Source: Paeniglutamicibacter gangotriensis Lz1y
GTDB taxonomy: Bacteria; Actinomycetota; Actinomycetes; Actinomycetales; Micrococcaceae
Assembly (NCBI RefSeq): GCF_000348945.1
Contig: NZ_AOCK01000007.1
Span: forward strand, 1-64,000
DNA length: 64,000 bases
Direction: 5' to 3'
Positions 48,493 through 57,910 of this stretch are shown piece by piece. Within the stretch, counting starts at the first letter, position 1; every line of letters begins with the position of its first letter. Both the position numbers and the translations under genes were made by a program. The notes beneath the pieces are model-generated. The model was given only the letters and a program-made list of their open reading frames with translations, was not told where the DNA came from and did not search any database.

Positions 48493-49587
48493 ATGCGTCA
48501 ACTACGACTGGTGGGAATCCACGAGAACGGCGAGAGCCTGCACCTGAGCAGCGACGACGGGAACAGCTTTGTGTTGCCCGTCGATGAAGCACTACGCAGT
48601 GCCTTGACCCGGGCTGCCCGTGCAGATCGTTCGGAGTCACCGGCTGCACCGCTTTCCCCGCGCGACATCCAGACCCGGATTCGTTCCGGAGCCACCGCCG
48701 AGGAAGTCTCACAAGAGTCTGGTATGCCGCTCGAACGCGTCATGCGTTACGAAGGTCCGGTGCTGGCCGAACGCGAATACATCGCCTCCCAGGCTCGCAA
48801 TATCGAGGTCTCAGCCCCCCAGACCCACGATGGCTACCGCAGCATCTTCGGCGAAGAACCGGCAAACCTCGGTGAAATGGTGGCCTACCGCATCCACTCG
48901 CTGGGCATCGACAACGAATCGCTCACCTGGGATGCCTGGCGCGCTTCCGATGGCTCATGGGACGTGGTGGCACGGTTTGAGCTGCCCGAAACCGATGCGA
49001 GCATCGCTCTGGATTCCGGCGACGAGGATTCGACCGCCAAGTGGTCCTTCCACCCCAACCGCAAGTCGCTGCAGAACGCCAACCGCTGGGCACAGGTGCT
49101 CAGCGAGCTTGAACCACTCGACGCACCGGTCGGTGCCCGCCGGCTGACGGCAGTTGCCGATCAGCCCTTCGATGTCGAGGCCGACGGCGAAGAAGCCGGC
49201 GCCGAGGCTCCGGCTGCCGATTCCGAGGAGCTCCTGGACGTGCTCAGCGCACGCCGGGGACAACGCCTAGGAGTCGACGAGGAGAGCGACGACGCGCTGG
49301 CCGCAATGCTTTCACGCAACCCGCACCCCGACGACGACCCGCGCCTGGCCGGTCCAGCCCCGACCGAAGACGGGCTGCCGCGACTCTATGACGGAGTCAG
49401 CACCCGCACCACATCCATTTCGTTGGTACCCGCCCCTCGACCGGAAAAAGACGAGGCCAAGGATTCATCCGCCGACTCGGAGACGTCCAGTGCCGAGGAC
49501 GAGGCAAACGCCAAGAAGAAGGCCAAGCGATCCTCGGTCCCCAGCTGGGACGAGATCGTCTTCGGGCGCCGCAACAACAACGACTAA
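48493..49587 (+). CDS. sepH: Septation protein SepH (DUF3071)
   Basis: 364 residues from ATG 48493 with TGGAGGA upstream. The N-terminal DUF3071 domain holds a helix-turn-helix-like stretch (LSPRDIQTRIRSGATAEEV) and covers about 1-180. A long acidic disordered linker follows, and the chain ends with the conserved VPSWDEIVFG motif near the C-terminus. SepH binds FtsZ and promotes its bundling and Z-ring assembly in actinobacteria, as shown in Streptomyces and mycobacteria. It is followed by a very strong terminator. Confidence 0.92.
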   Translation: MRQLRLVGIHENGESLHLSSDDGNSFVLPVDEALRSALTRAARADRSESPAAPLSPRDIQTRIRSGATAEEVSQESGMPLERVMRYEGPVLAEREYIASQARNIEVSAPQTHDGYRSIFGEEPANLGEMVAYRIHSLGIDNESLTWDAWRASDGSWDVVARFELPETDASIALDSGDEDSTAKWSFHPNRKSLQNANRWAQVLSELEPLDAPVGARRLTAVADQPFDVEADGEEAGAEAPAADSEELLDVLSARRGQRLGVDEESDDALAAMLSRNPHPDDDPRLAGPAPTEDGLPRLYDGVSTRTTSISLVPAPRPEKDEAKDSSADSETSSAEDEANAKKKAKRSSVPSWDEIVFGRRNNND

Positions 49588-49630
49588 CACGCGCGCTCGT
49601 TCCCGACGGAATATGCACCTGCGCTGACAC

Positions 49631-49689
49631 CATCGGCCCGGCATGTGCCAAGGTTTTGGACCTTGGCACATGCCGGGCCGATGTTTTTT
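49631..49689 (+). terminator. Exceptionally long rho-independent terminator after sepH
   Basis: A perfect 24-bp stem (49631-49654 with 49660-49683), a 5-nt loop TTTGG and TTTTTT at 49684-49689. Confidence 0.95.
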
Positions 49690-49813
49690 GTCTGAGCCAG
49701 CACTCTTGTCCACTTCGCTGAGACCTACGACTCCGCAAGCATGCCAGCAGTAACGGGTTCAGAACCCGATCAGCATCGGTGCGGGGTGGATGCGGCGCAC
49801 TGGGGCGCTGTCG

Positions 49814-50998
49814 CTACTTCTTGCTGGCCGCGCGTGCCAGGGTCAGCAGCGGGACTTCACATTCGGCTCGCGTCAGGGAGCCGTGCTGGCCCACCATCGA
49901 GAACGCTGCGGGGTTGACCCGGCGCCCATCTAAGAAGGCCACGTCTTCGGCGGCCAGGATCAACAGATCCCCGATGCGTGCGCGCACCGTGTCGGCCACC
50001 TCGCCAAACAAACCGTGGTCGATGGCCTCCTGGCGGGTCATGATCCACGCCTTGGAACCAAAACGCCCACGCCAAGCCTGGGCGACTTCTTCGCGCTTGG
50101 CCACCGGGGTTTCCGGGTGGAAATGAAGTTGCACGGCTCTCGGTTCCCCGGCCGTCAGCTCAACCCCATCAACTAGTTCCGGGTACTGGGAGTAATCGAT
50201 GCGCCAGCTCTCCGGGACATCGACCATGCCGTGGTCCGCGGTCAGCAACAGCAGCGTACCGGCCGGCACCCGGGCCGCCAGCGTGCGCATCACCGAATCC
50301 AGTTCCTCCAACGCGTGGCCCCACTGGGCTGAATCCTTACCGAAGCGGTGCCCGGCCTTGTCGAGTTCGTTGAAGTAGCAGTAGACCAGGGCCCGCCGGT
50401 TTGCGGCCAGGGTCTCGCAGGTTTCACGCACCCTCGCATGCGGGGACTCCGCCGGAACAAATTCCGGACCGCGCAGCGCGGCCTGGGTCAGCGCCGAGGA
50501 TTTGAATTGGGACAGCGACACCGTGGCGGTATGTACACCGTCGGCCGCGACCCGTTCAAACACCGTCGCATGCGGCTGCCAGGCCAGCGGGTCAAGGTCC
50601 TTGGGCCATCCACCGAGCTGGTTCACCACGCGGCGACGTTCCGGATCAACGGCGTCGTAGCCCACCACCCCGTGTTGGCCAGGAGGCAGGCCGGTGCCCA
50701 GGGAGGTCAGTGAGGCGGCAGTGGTCGAGGGGAAGGAAGCGGACAGCGTCTGCGAATTCTCCATGAGCTTGCGCAAAAACGGTGCGTGTCCCCCGCGCGC
50801 CTTCAACAGCGCCTTGCCCAGACCGTCGACCATGACCACCGCGATGCGGTTGGCCCGTGGCAGCCCCAGCGGGTTTTCGAAGCCCGGCACGCCCAGCGCC
50901 GCTGCAGCACTGGGCAGCAGCTCGGCAATGGTTTTGCTGCCATAGGGCGGGGCTGCTGGGAGTGCTGCCGCAGGGGATGTCTTCGTAGTGGTTTTCAT
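49814..50998 (-). CDS. Alkaline phosphatase superfamily phosphodiesterase/pyrophosphatase
   Basis: 394 residues from ATG 50998. Metal and nucleophile residues of the type I phosphodiesterase/nucleotide pyrophosphatase family are visible: VVMVDGLG (Asp), SASFPSTTAASLTSLGTG (Thr nucleophile), FNELDKAGHRFG (Asp, His) and TADHGMVDVP (Asp, His). No signal peptide is evident, so it may be cytoplasmic. Substrate unknown. It follows DUF5998 by 28 nt on the same strand; the pairing recurs in actinobacteria. Confidence 0.88.
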   Translation of the reverse strand: MKTTTKTSPAAALPAAPPYGSKTIAELLPSAAAALGVPGFENPLGLPRANRIAVVMVDGLGKALLKARGGHAPFLRKLMENSQTLSASFPSTTAASLTSLGTGLPPGQHGVVGYDAVDPERRRVVNQLGGWPKDLDPLAWQPHATVFERVAADGVHTATVSLSQFKSSALTQAALRGPEFVPAESPHARVRETCETLAANRRALVYCYFNELDKAGHRFGKDSAQWGHALEELDSVMRTLAARVPAGTLLLLTADHGMVDVPESWRIDYSQYPELVDGVELTAGEPRAVQLHFHPETPVAKREEVAQAWRGRFGSKAWIMTRQEAIDHGLFGEVADTVRARIGDLLILAAEDVAFLDGRRVNPAAFSMVGQHGSLTRAECEVPLLTLARAASKK

Positions 50999-51026
50999 AT
51001 CGGCGACCGTTTCCCTGGGGCTCTGC

Positions 51027-51707
51027 CTAGCCTTGGTGGGTGTTGCGGCCAAAGCGCGAGCCAACCCGGCCACGGACCTCGGTGGTCGACACCGATGCCG
51101 GGGCAGGTACGCGGGTCTCGGTGACACGCGGGGCCGAGGCCCGGCGCATGGCCAAGGCAAAGCTGCGGGCAGCGGCCACAGCATTGGCGCCGTCGGCTTC
51201 CGCGCTGACGCGCAGGACCAGGTCTTCCTGCTGGGAGGTTCCGGTGTAGCCGTGGTCGGCATCGCATTCCGGGTCGGGGCAGCCTGCCGGTGCGAGGTCG
51301 ATGCGCTGCGCTCCGGCCCAGGCGATGCCCAGGGTCAGTTCCTTGACCAGATCGCCGCTGCGGTAATTCTGCGGCTGGTGGTAGACGTAGCTGGTGGCCA
51401 CGGTGGTGACCTTGGAAAGCTGGACCAGCTCGGTGGAGATCTGGGCCATGACTTCCTTGCCCTTCTCATCGAGTTGCTGGTCATCGACGTGGGTGACCAA
51501 CAAGACGTCCTCGGCCAGCACCAGCACCGTGATGTGCCGGTGCACCTCGTGCTGGTCGAAATGCGTCTCCAGGTGCACCAGATGCCCACCGGGTTCCCGG
51601 CCGTCGAGTGCCTCGTCGATGACGTCGGCAAGGATTTTGGGGTAGAAACCCGCGCGGGTCAGAGCAGTGTGCAGGTCGGGGGCCGAGGCCGAAGAAAGGG
51701 GGGTCAT
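51027..51707 (-). CDS. DUF5998 family protein
   Basis: 226 residues. The YPKILADVIDEALDGREPGGHLVHLETHFD stretch, split here as YPKILADVIDEAL and HLVHLETHFDQHEVHRH, and the CPDPECDADHGYTGT Cys-rich motif are typical of this actinobacterial family. Function unknown; the Cys/Asp/His motif near residue 145 could bind metal. Its ATG at 51707 has no Shine-Dalgarno but a TAGACT 6 nt upstream. Confidence 0.82.
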   Translation of the reverse strand: MTPLSSASAPDLHTALTRAGFYPKILADVIDEALDGREPGGHLVHLETHFDQHEVHRHITVLVLAEDVLLVTHVDDQQLDEKGKEVMAQISTELVQLSKVTTVATSYVYHQPQNYRSGDLVKELTLGIAWAGAQRIDLAPAGCPDPECDADHGYTGTSQQEDLVLRVSAEADGANAVAAARSFALAMRRASAPRVTETRVPAPASVSTTEVRGRVGSRFGRNTHQG

Positions 51708-51713
51708 GTCCCC

Positions 51714-51719
51714 AGTCTA
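51714..51719 (-). promoter_or_regulatory. -10 element for a probably leaderless DUF5998 mRNA
   Basis: On the minus strand TAGACT ends 6 nt before ATG 51707. Its spacing matches that of the DUF3000 gene exactly. Confidence 0.5.
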
Positions 51720-51738
51720 CCTGCGGGGTGCGAATCGA

Positions 51739-54441
51739 TCAGTGGCGCATGGCCCGCCGGGCCGAATCGGTGCGCTGCTGCGCATTGCCCAACCAGATTT
51801 CCACACCAAGCACGCAGGTCCCGGTGGTGGTGGCCATCACCGGGTTGATTTCCAGCAGCGAAACCTCCGGATGGTTGTCCTTGAGCGTCGCGATCCGGTT
51901 CAGCAGGTCCTGCAATGCGGCCAGGTCCACTGCCGGTAGGCCCTGGTAGCCGCGCAGGCGCGCCGCAGCGCGCGGGGCGTTGAGCAGGTCCGCCAGGTCG
52001 GTGTTGGTCAACGGCGGGGTGCCGTGCGCCCAGTCATCGAGCAGGTTCACCGCGTCCCCGGCCAGCCCATAGGAAACCACCGGGCCCAGCAGCGGGTCTT
52101 CGACGGCCCGAATCACGCATCCCTGCCCTGCCGGGGCCATCGACTGGATCTCCAGGTCGGTGGCCGAGTACGGTGCCAGAACCTCGCGCATATGCAAGAT
52201 GTTCGAGCGCAGCGAAGCTTCGTCGGGGATGTTCAGCCGCACCCCGCCCAGATCCAGGCGATGGCGCAGGTTCTCGTCCCGCGCCTTGAGGGCAACGGGC
52301 CAGCCGAGCCGGTGCGCGGCGGCTACGGCCTCATCGGCATCCTCAAAGTTCGCCGATTCGAGCACGGAGATGCCGTAGTGGCCCAGCAGCGTCGCGGCCT
52401 GCGCCTTGGAAAGGTGCAGCAGTTCCACGCCGTCGATGGCACCCAGTGCGTCCTCGATGAATTCTGCGGCGGCCGGCACCTCGATGCCGACCGGCTCGAT
52501 GACCTCGCCCTGTTCGCGGGCTACCCAGCGGGCGTAGCGCGCGATCGCGGCCAACGCCTTCACCGCTGTTCCCGGACTCGAATAGCAGGGCAGTCCGTAG
52601 TTGCTGCCGTCTTCATGCTTCCCATCATCCAACAGCCCATCAACCACCGAACCAGGTTCCAGGATGCCGGTAAACACCGCAACCACTGGCTTGCCCGAGG
52701 ATGCGGCGGCCTCGCGGAGGGTCTTGGCCACCGAGGCCTTGTTCAACCCCGCCACGGGCAGCAGCGTGATGATCCCGCAGTGCACCGCGGGGTCCTCCAA
52801 CGCCGTAGCCAAGATCGCGGCAAGTCGCGGCAGGGCCCTGGAGGCCCCGTCATCGAGTTCGATCTCCGCATGGGAGAGAGTGACGTCCAGGCCGTGTTGT
52901 TCGGCGGAGTCCGCCACCACCGAGGCCAGGGCCTCGGAGTTGGAGAGCACCGCCAGCCCGTTTCCGCCAGGCAGCGGCTGGGAGGCGACCACCTGGGCGA
53001 TTTCCATCAATTCCTCGTTGGTGCTCACCCGGATCACCCCCGATTGGCGCAGCATCGCATCGACAGCGGCGGTGGGTGCCTGGGTGGTGCGCACCGCGTG
53101 GCCCGGAGGCAGTCGCAACCCCATCACATCGGACTTCGCCACGATCACCGGTTTGGAATGTGAGAGCCGGCGGGCGATGCGGGAGAACTTGCGCGGGTTG
53201 CCGAAGGATTCCAGGTACAGGCCCACCGCACGGGTTGAGGGATCGTCCTCCCAGAACTGCATGGCGTCGTTGCCCGAGACATCGGCCCGGTTCCCGGCCG
53301 AGACGATCGAGGAGACTCCGACGCCGCGGCGCACCGAGGCGGCGTAGAGCAGCACGCCCACGGCCGCCGATTGGCTAAAGAGCCCCAGCGCCCCGGCCTT
53401 GGGCATGCCCGGGGCGACCGAAGCGTTCATGGAGGTTGCTTCATCGGTGTTCACCAGGCCCAGGGAGGCCGGGCCGATCACGCGCATGCCGTTGGCTCGG
53501 GCCTGACGCACCAGTTCGCGCTGCTGCGCCATCCCTGCTTCGCCGTCCTTCTCGAATCCTCCGGTGGCGATGACCAGCCCCTTGGCTCCGGCTGCCGCAC
53601 ATTCGGTGATGACCGCCCCGATTCCTTCGCGCGGGACCGCGACCACGGCCAGGTCGATGGGCCCGGGGAGCTCGGCGACCGAGGCGTAGCTTCTCATCCC
53701 GCCCAGTTCGAAGGCCTGCGGGTTCACGGCGTAGACAGTGCCGGTGTAGCCGCCCTCGATGAGGTTGTGCAGCAGCGTGTGTCCGATGGTGCCCCATTCG
53801 CGGCTGGCACCGATCACGGCGATCGAGCTCGGGGCCAACAGCCCGGCCAACGATTTGGCTTCGGCACGGTGCTCGCGTGATTCCATCACGGCACGCGATT
53901 TTTCGGTGGGGTCGATGGGGAATTCGAGCATCACCACGCCCTCGTCGAAGTGCCGGCGCACCGCGTAGCCAGCCTCGGCGAAGACCGTCAGCATTTTCCG
54001 GTTTTCCGGCAGCACCTCAGCGGAGAAGCGCTCAATGTCGTTTTCGCGGGCCGCGGCGGCCAGGTGTTCAAGCAGGATGGAGCCCACGCCCATTCCCTGG
54101 TAGGCGTCGGAAATGTTGAAAGCGACTTCGGCGTCGGTCGGGTCATCGAGTCTGTCGTAGCGCCCCACACCGATGATGTCTTCGCCCCGAACCACCACGA
54201 AAGCAACCCTGTCCATGTGGTTTACTTCGGTGAAGCGTTTGAGCTCTTTGGCCGTGAGCGCAGATTTGTACGTAAAATAGCGCATGTAGACGGAGGATTC
54301 CGACTGACTCCGGTGCATTTTTTGCAATTTGTCGGCGTCACCGGGTTGAATCGGGCGTAGATGTGCCGTCGAACCATTGCGCAAGACAACGTCTGCTTCC
54401 CAATGGGACGGATATTCACCGGGTTTACGACCATCCACCAT
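51739..54441 (-). CDS. GNAT acetyltransferase fused to an NDP-forming acyl-CoA synthetase
   Basis: 900 residues. Residues about 15-185 form a GNAT domain (DAYQGMGVGSILLEHLA is the acetyl-CoA-binding motif A). From about 200 a CoA-binding domain starts (SIAVIGASREWGTIGHTLL), then succinyl-CoA-synthetase-like domains, and an ATP-grasp domain from about 680 (GWPVALKARDENLRHR). The order is the reverse of enterobacterial Pat/YfiQ, where GNAT is C-terminal; actinobacterial Pat-like proteins share the present order. It probably acetylates and inactivates acyl-CoA synthetases in response to acetyl-CoA. Whether the synthetase half is active is not clear. Confidence 0.85.
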   Translation of the reverse strand: MVDGRKPGEYPSHWEADVVLRNGSTAHLRPIQPGDADKLQKMHRSQSESSVYMRYFTYKSALTAKELKRFTEVNHMDRVAFVVVRGEDIIGVGRYDRLDDPTDAEVAFNISDAYQGMGVGSILLEHLAAAARENDIERFSAEVLPENRKMLTVFAEAGYAVRRHFDEGVVMLEFPIDPTEKSRAVMESREHRAEAKSLAGLLAPSSIAVIGASREWGTIGHTLLHNLIEGGYTGTVYAVNPQAFELGGMRSYASVAELPGPIDLAVVAVPREGIGAVITECAAAGAKGLVIATGGFEKDGEAGMAQQRELVRQARANGMRVIGPASLGLVNTDEATSMNASVAPGMPKAGALGLFSQSAAVGVLLYAASVRRGVGVSSIVSAGNRADVSGNDAMQFWEDDPSTRAVGLYLESFGNPRKFSRIARRLSHSKPVIVAKSDVMGLRLPPGHAVRTTQAPTAAVDAMLRQSGVIRVSTNEELMEIAQVVASQPLPGGNGLAVLSNSEALASVVADSAEQHGLDVTLSHAEIELDDGASRALPRLAAILATALEDPAVHCGIITLLPVAGLNKASVAKTLREAAASSGKPVVAVFTGILEPGSVVDGLLDDGKHEDGSNYGLPCYSSPGTAVKALAAIARYARWVAREQGEVIEPVGIEVPAAAEFIEDALGAIDGVELLHLSKAQAATLLGHYGISVLESANFEDADEAVAAAHRLGWPVALKARDENLRHRLDLGGVRLNIPDEASLRSNILHMREVLAPYSATDLEIQSMAPAGQGCVIRAVEDPLLGPVVSYGLAGDAVNLLDDWAHGTPPLTNTDLADLLNAPRAAARLRGYQGLPAVDLAALQDLLNRIATLKDNHPEVSLLEINPVMATTTGTCVLGVEIWLGNAQQRTDSARRAMRH

Positions 54442-54447
54442 AGGCTT

Positions 54448-54453
54448 AGCCTA
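54448..54453 (-). promoter_or_regulatory. -10 element for a probably leaderless GNAT-ACS mRNA
   Basis: On the minus strand TAGGCT ends 6 nt before ATG 54441, within a small palindrome (TAGGCT-T-AGCCTA). No Shine-Dalgarno sequence is present. Confidence 0.5.
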
Positions 54454-54566
54454 ACGGCCACAGCGACGAGTGCAGTTGATACGACGCGCCGGGACCGCAG
54501 CAGCACATGGCTCCTGCCCTTGCCCTAGGGACAGGATCAGTACCGAATCGAGGATTCACACCAAAT

Positions 54567-57221
54567 ATGGCGCGCAAAAAGCCTGAACCACTGCCCGCAG
54601 ACTTCGTGGAGCACATCGTTGACATCGATGTGACCCAGGAGATGGAAGGCTCCTTCCTGGAGTACGCCTACTCGGTGATCTACTCCCGGGCACTGCCCGA
54701 CGCCCGTGACGGGCTGAAACCGGTGCAGCGGCGCATTTTGTACATGATGTCCGAGATGGGCCTGCGCCCGGACAAGGGCCACGTCAAGAGCGCCCGCGTG
54801 GTGGGCGAAGTCATGGGTAAGCTGCACCCGCACGGCGACACCGCGATTTACGACGCGATGGTGCGCATGAGCCAGGGCTTCGCGCTGCGCCTGCCGCTGA
54901 TCGACGGGCACGGAAACTTCGGTTCGCTAGATGATGGCCCGGCCGCCCCGCGTTACACCGAGGCGCGTCTGGGAGCCTCCGCGGTGGCGATGACGGCGAA
55001 CCTCGACGAGGACGTCGTGGATTTCGTCCCGAACTACGACAACCAGTTCCTGCAGCCCTCGGTGCTCCCGGCCGCGTTCCCGAACCTCTTGGTCAACGGC
55101 ACCACCGGCATTGCCGTGGGCATGGCCACCAACATGGCCCCGCACAACCTCGGCGAGGTCATCGCAGCGGCCCGGCACCTGATCGAGCACCCGGATGCGG
55201 ATCTGGCGGCCATCATGAAGTTCGTTCCCGGACCCGATATGCCAACCGGTGGCAAGATCGTGGGCCTGGACGGGATCCGTGACGCCTACCGCACCGGCCG
55301 CGGCACCTTCCGGACTAAGGCCAAGGTGGAGCTGGAGCAAATCACCGCCCGCCGGCAGGGCCTGGTGATCACCGAGTTGCCCTACATGGTCGGACCGGAA
55401 AAGGTCATCGAGAAGATCAAGGACGCCGTCACGGCGAAGAAGCTCACCGGCATCGCCGACGTGGTGGATCTGACCGACAGGAACCACGGGCTGCGCCTGG
55501 TCATTGAGCTGAAGAACGGCTTCAACCCCAATGCCGTGCTCACCGCGCTGTACAAGTTCACCCCGATGGAGGATTCCTTCGGCATCAACAACGTGGCCCT
55601 GGTCGACGGCCAGCCGCGCACCTTGGGGCTGGTGGAACTGCTCACCGTGTACGTGGATCACCGGTTGCTGGTGGTGCGCCGCCGCACCGAACACCGGCTG
55701 GCGAAGAAGCTCGACCGACTGCACCTGGTCGAGGGCCTACTCATTGCGATAGTCGACATCGACGAGGTCATTGCGATCATCCGCTCCTCGGACGAGACGG
55801 CCCAGGCCCGCGAGCGCTTGATGACCATCTACGACCTGTCCGAGCTGCAGGCCAGCCACATCCTGGAGCTGCGCCTGCGTCAGCTGACCAAGTTCTCCCG
55901 CATCGAGTTGGAGAAAGAAGCAGCCGAACTGCAGAGCGCGATCGACGAGCTCAAGGCAATTCTGGCCTCCGACGAGCGGTTGCGCGCGCTGGTCTCGGGG
56001 GAATTGGCGGAGATGAGCGAGAAGTTCGCCACCCCGCGCCGCACGATCCTGCTCCAATCGGAGTCCGGCACCCCGTTGAAGGGCACGATCATGCCCGCGG
56101 CCGTGGGCCCCGGGAAGAAGGCCCCGCTGAGCCTGGAAATCGCCGATGACCCGTGCCGGGTGCTGCTCTCGGCCACCGGGCAGGTGGCCCGCACCGGGTC
56201 GCTCGATCCGTTAGATGGTGCCGGAGCACGGGTGAAGCACGATGTGCTCTCCTCGGTGGTGTCCACCAGCGCGCGCGGCGAGATCGGCGGGATCACCTCC
56301 ACCGGGCGCATGCTGCGCCTGCAGGTCGTGGATTTGCCGTTGCTTCCTGCATCCCACGGCTTCCCGCAGTTGACCGGTGGGGTGAAAGTCGACGAATTCG
56401 CGCAGCTGGGCAAGGGCGAAAAGATGGTGGCCCTGGTGCCGTTGGATGCCGTCGTGGCACTGGGCACCGCTAATGGCGTGGTCAAGCGCCTCAGCCCGGA
56501 ATACCCGTTGAACCGCGACGAGTGGGAAGCCATTTCGCTCAAGGACAAGGACACCGTGGTGGGTGCCGCGGTCGGTATCGACGGCTCGGATCTGGTCTTC
56601 GCCACTGCCGGCGCGCAGCTGCTGCGCTTCCCGGCCACCGCGGTGCGTCCGCAGGGCCGCACCGCCAGCGGCATGGCAGGGATCAAGCTGGGTGCCGGGG
56701 ACCAGGTGATCTTCTTTGGTGTGGTGGCCGAGGATGCCCCCGCACCGGTGTTCGTTTCCATCGCCACCGGCTCAAACACGCTGCCCGGCACAGCATCGCA
56801 TTCGGTGAAGGTGACGGACTTCGCCGAATACCCGCTCAAGGGTCGAGCCACCGGAGGGGTGCGGGCACACCGCTTCCTGAAGGGCGAAGACCGGTTGGAG
56901 CTGGCCTATGCCGGTCCCGGCCCGGCCCGGGCCTCCTCGTCCGCGGGAGTGGTCCGTGCCCTGCCCACCGAGTTTTCCAAGCGCGACGGCTCCGGTGTGC
57001 CGTTGGCCCAGGGCATCGATGTGCTGGGCGGGACGCCACTTCTGGATGGAACCGAAGGCGATGTTGCCACGGTACCCGAGGGACAGTTGCCGTTGCCCGG
57101 CAGCTCGAAGCGTGCACCCTTAGCAGCGGTTGAGGACAGCAAGCCGTTTGCCGATTCGGGGGTCGTCGAGGTCGAACCCGCCCACCGGGTCGCCATCCAG
57201 GATTCGTTGCTGGACGAGTAG
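54567..57221 (+). CDS. parC: DNA topoisomerase IV subunit A (ParC-type)
   Basis: 884 residues from ATG 54567. The winged-helix/tower domains of GyrA/ParC are clear: [19 protein letters not shown] near 50-70, [22 protein letters not shown], and active-site Tyr in APRYTEARL near residue 133. A C-terminal pinwheel follows. The GyrA box (QRRGGRG-like) is missing; the corresponding place reads [10 protein letters not shown], which favours a decatenase over a gyrase. Its ParE partner is not in the window. It diverges from the GNAT-ACS gene. A longer start at 54507 is possible but unnecessary. Confidence 0.88.
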   Translation: MARKKPEPLPADFVEHIVDIDVTQEMEGSFLEYAYSVIYSRALPDARDGLKPVQRRILYMMSEMGLRPDKGHVKSARVVGEVMGKLHPHGDTAIYDAMVRMSQGFALRLPLIDGHGNFGSLDDGPAAPRYTEARLGASAVAMTANLDEDVVDFVPNYDNQFLQPSVLPAAFPNLLVNGTTGIAVGMATNMAPHNLGEVIAAARHLIEHPDADLAAIMKFVPGPDMPTGGKIVGLDGIRDAYRTGRGTFRTKAKVELEQITARRQGLVITELPYMVGPEKVIEKIKDAVTAKKLTGIADVVDLTDRNHGLRLVIELKNGFNPNAVLTALYKFTPMEDSFGINNVALVDGQPRTLGLVELLTVYVDHRLLVVRRRTEHRLAKKLDRLHLVEGLLIAIVDIDEVIAIIRSSDETAQARERLMTIYDLSELQASHILELRLRQLTKFSRIELEKEAAELQSAIDELKAILASDERLRALVSGELAEMSEKFATPRRTILLQSESGTPLKGTIMPAAVGPGKKAPLSLEIADDPCRVLLSATGQVARTGSLDPLDGAGARVKHDVLSSVVSTSARGEIGGITSTGRMLRLQVVDLPLLPASHGFPQLTGGVKVDEFAQLGKGEKMVALVPLDAVVALGTANGVVKRLSPEYPLNRDEWEAISLKDKDTVVGAAVGIDGSDLVFATAGAQLLRFPATAVRPQGRTASGMAGIKLGAGDQVIFFGVVAEDAPAPVFVSIATGSNTLPGTASHSVKVTDFAEYPLKGRATGGVRAHRFLKGEDRLELAYAGPGPARASSSAGVVRALPTEFSKRDGSGVPLAQGIDVLGGTPLLDGTEGDVATVPEGQLPLPGSSKRAPLAAVEDSKPFADSGVVEVEPAHRVAIQDSLLDE

Positions 57222-57236
57222 CACCGGGCGAATCCG

Positions 57237-57277
57237 CCCACCGTGTGGTCCGGGGCTGTCCCGGACCACACGGTGGG
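57237..57277 (+). terminator. Hairpin after parC
   Basis: An 18-bp perfect stem (57237-57254 with 57260-57277) and a 5-nt loop, 15 nt after the stop. No T-run follows. Confidence 0.7.
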
Positions 57278-57343
57278 CCCCTGACCAGGGTGCGATGGCC
57301 ATGACATACCGAGTGTTTCCCCCGATAGACCTAAGGATTCCCC

Positions 57344-57424
57344 ATGACCGAGGAAGAACTGATCCGCCTGGGGATCGGGGTCTTTGTCCTGCTCATGGTC
57401 ACGCTGATTGGCTGGGTGGTCTAA
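57344..57424 (+). CDS. 26-residue single-span membrane peptide
   Basis: A short frame too small for usual gene callers: ATG 57344 with AAGGA 6 nt upstream, TAA at 57422. It encodes a short acidic head (MTEEELIRLG) followed by a hydrophobic helix (VFVLLMVTLIGWVV). The good ribosome-binding site, the fit to one membrane span and the overlap of its end with the next gene support it. A role as a small regulator or structural subunit is a guess. Confidence 0.5.
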   Translation: MTEEELIRLGIGVFVLLMVTLIGWVV

Positions 57425-57863
57425 GCATCGGCCAAACCGGGACCGAAGAAACCCCGAAGCGATCCGTCAGCCGAAGATCATCGCAGTGGTGGGGTGGGTG
57501 ATAGCGCCGATCGGGCTGCTGCTCATCCTCTTCTCACGCTCCGGCTCCCCGGACCCCGATGACCGGCTGCCGATGCTCATCTGCGGCATCGTGCTGTTCC
57601 TGACGGCGTCGCTTCTGGTGGCCATCTACGCGAACTGGTACGTCATCATCCGCGACGATGAGATCATCCAACGCACCGCCTGGCGCCAGCTGCGCACCAT
57701 CCGCTACGACCAGATCAAGAAGTTCCGGCAGTACCGCAACGGCAAGGTGCCGATGCTCAAGCTGTGCGGCAACGACGGGACCGTGATCCAGCTGAATTCC
57801 GCCGCCTTCGAGCTCTCCGGGGTCTTCGCCGCACTCCAACGGAACCAAGCCAACGGCTCCTAG
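57408..57863 (+). CDS. Membrane protein with bacterial PH-like domain
   Basis: Up to 151 residues from TTG 57408; a stop codon lies immediately upstream in frame, so this is the longest form. A GTG in the AVVGWV region (near residue 26) is the other candidate. Two membrane helices (IIAVVGWVIAPIGLLLILF; LICGIVLFLTASLLVAIYA) are followed by a PH-like domain: YVIIRDDEIIQRTAWRQLR and KVPMLKLCGNDGTVIQL. It overlaps the preceding 26-codon frame by 17 nt, so coupled translation is possible. Function unknown. Confidence 0.65.
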   Translation: MAGWSKHRPNRDRRNPEAIRQPKIIAVVGWVIAPIGLLLILFSRSGSPDPDDRLPMLICGIVLFLTASLLVAIYANWYVIIRDDEIIQRTAWRQLRTIRYDQIKKFRQYRNGKVPMLKLCGNDGTVIQLNSAAFELSGVFAALQRNQANGS

Positions 57864-57910
57864 CCGCCAGGACGGCTCTCCCCTTCCGGCCCACGGACCG
57901 TGAGCCAGGC

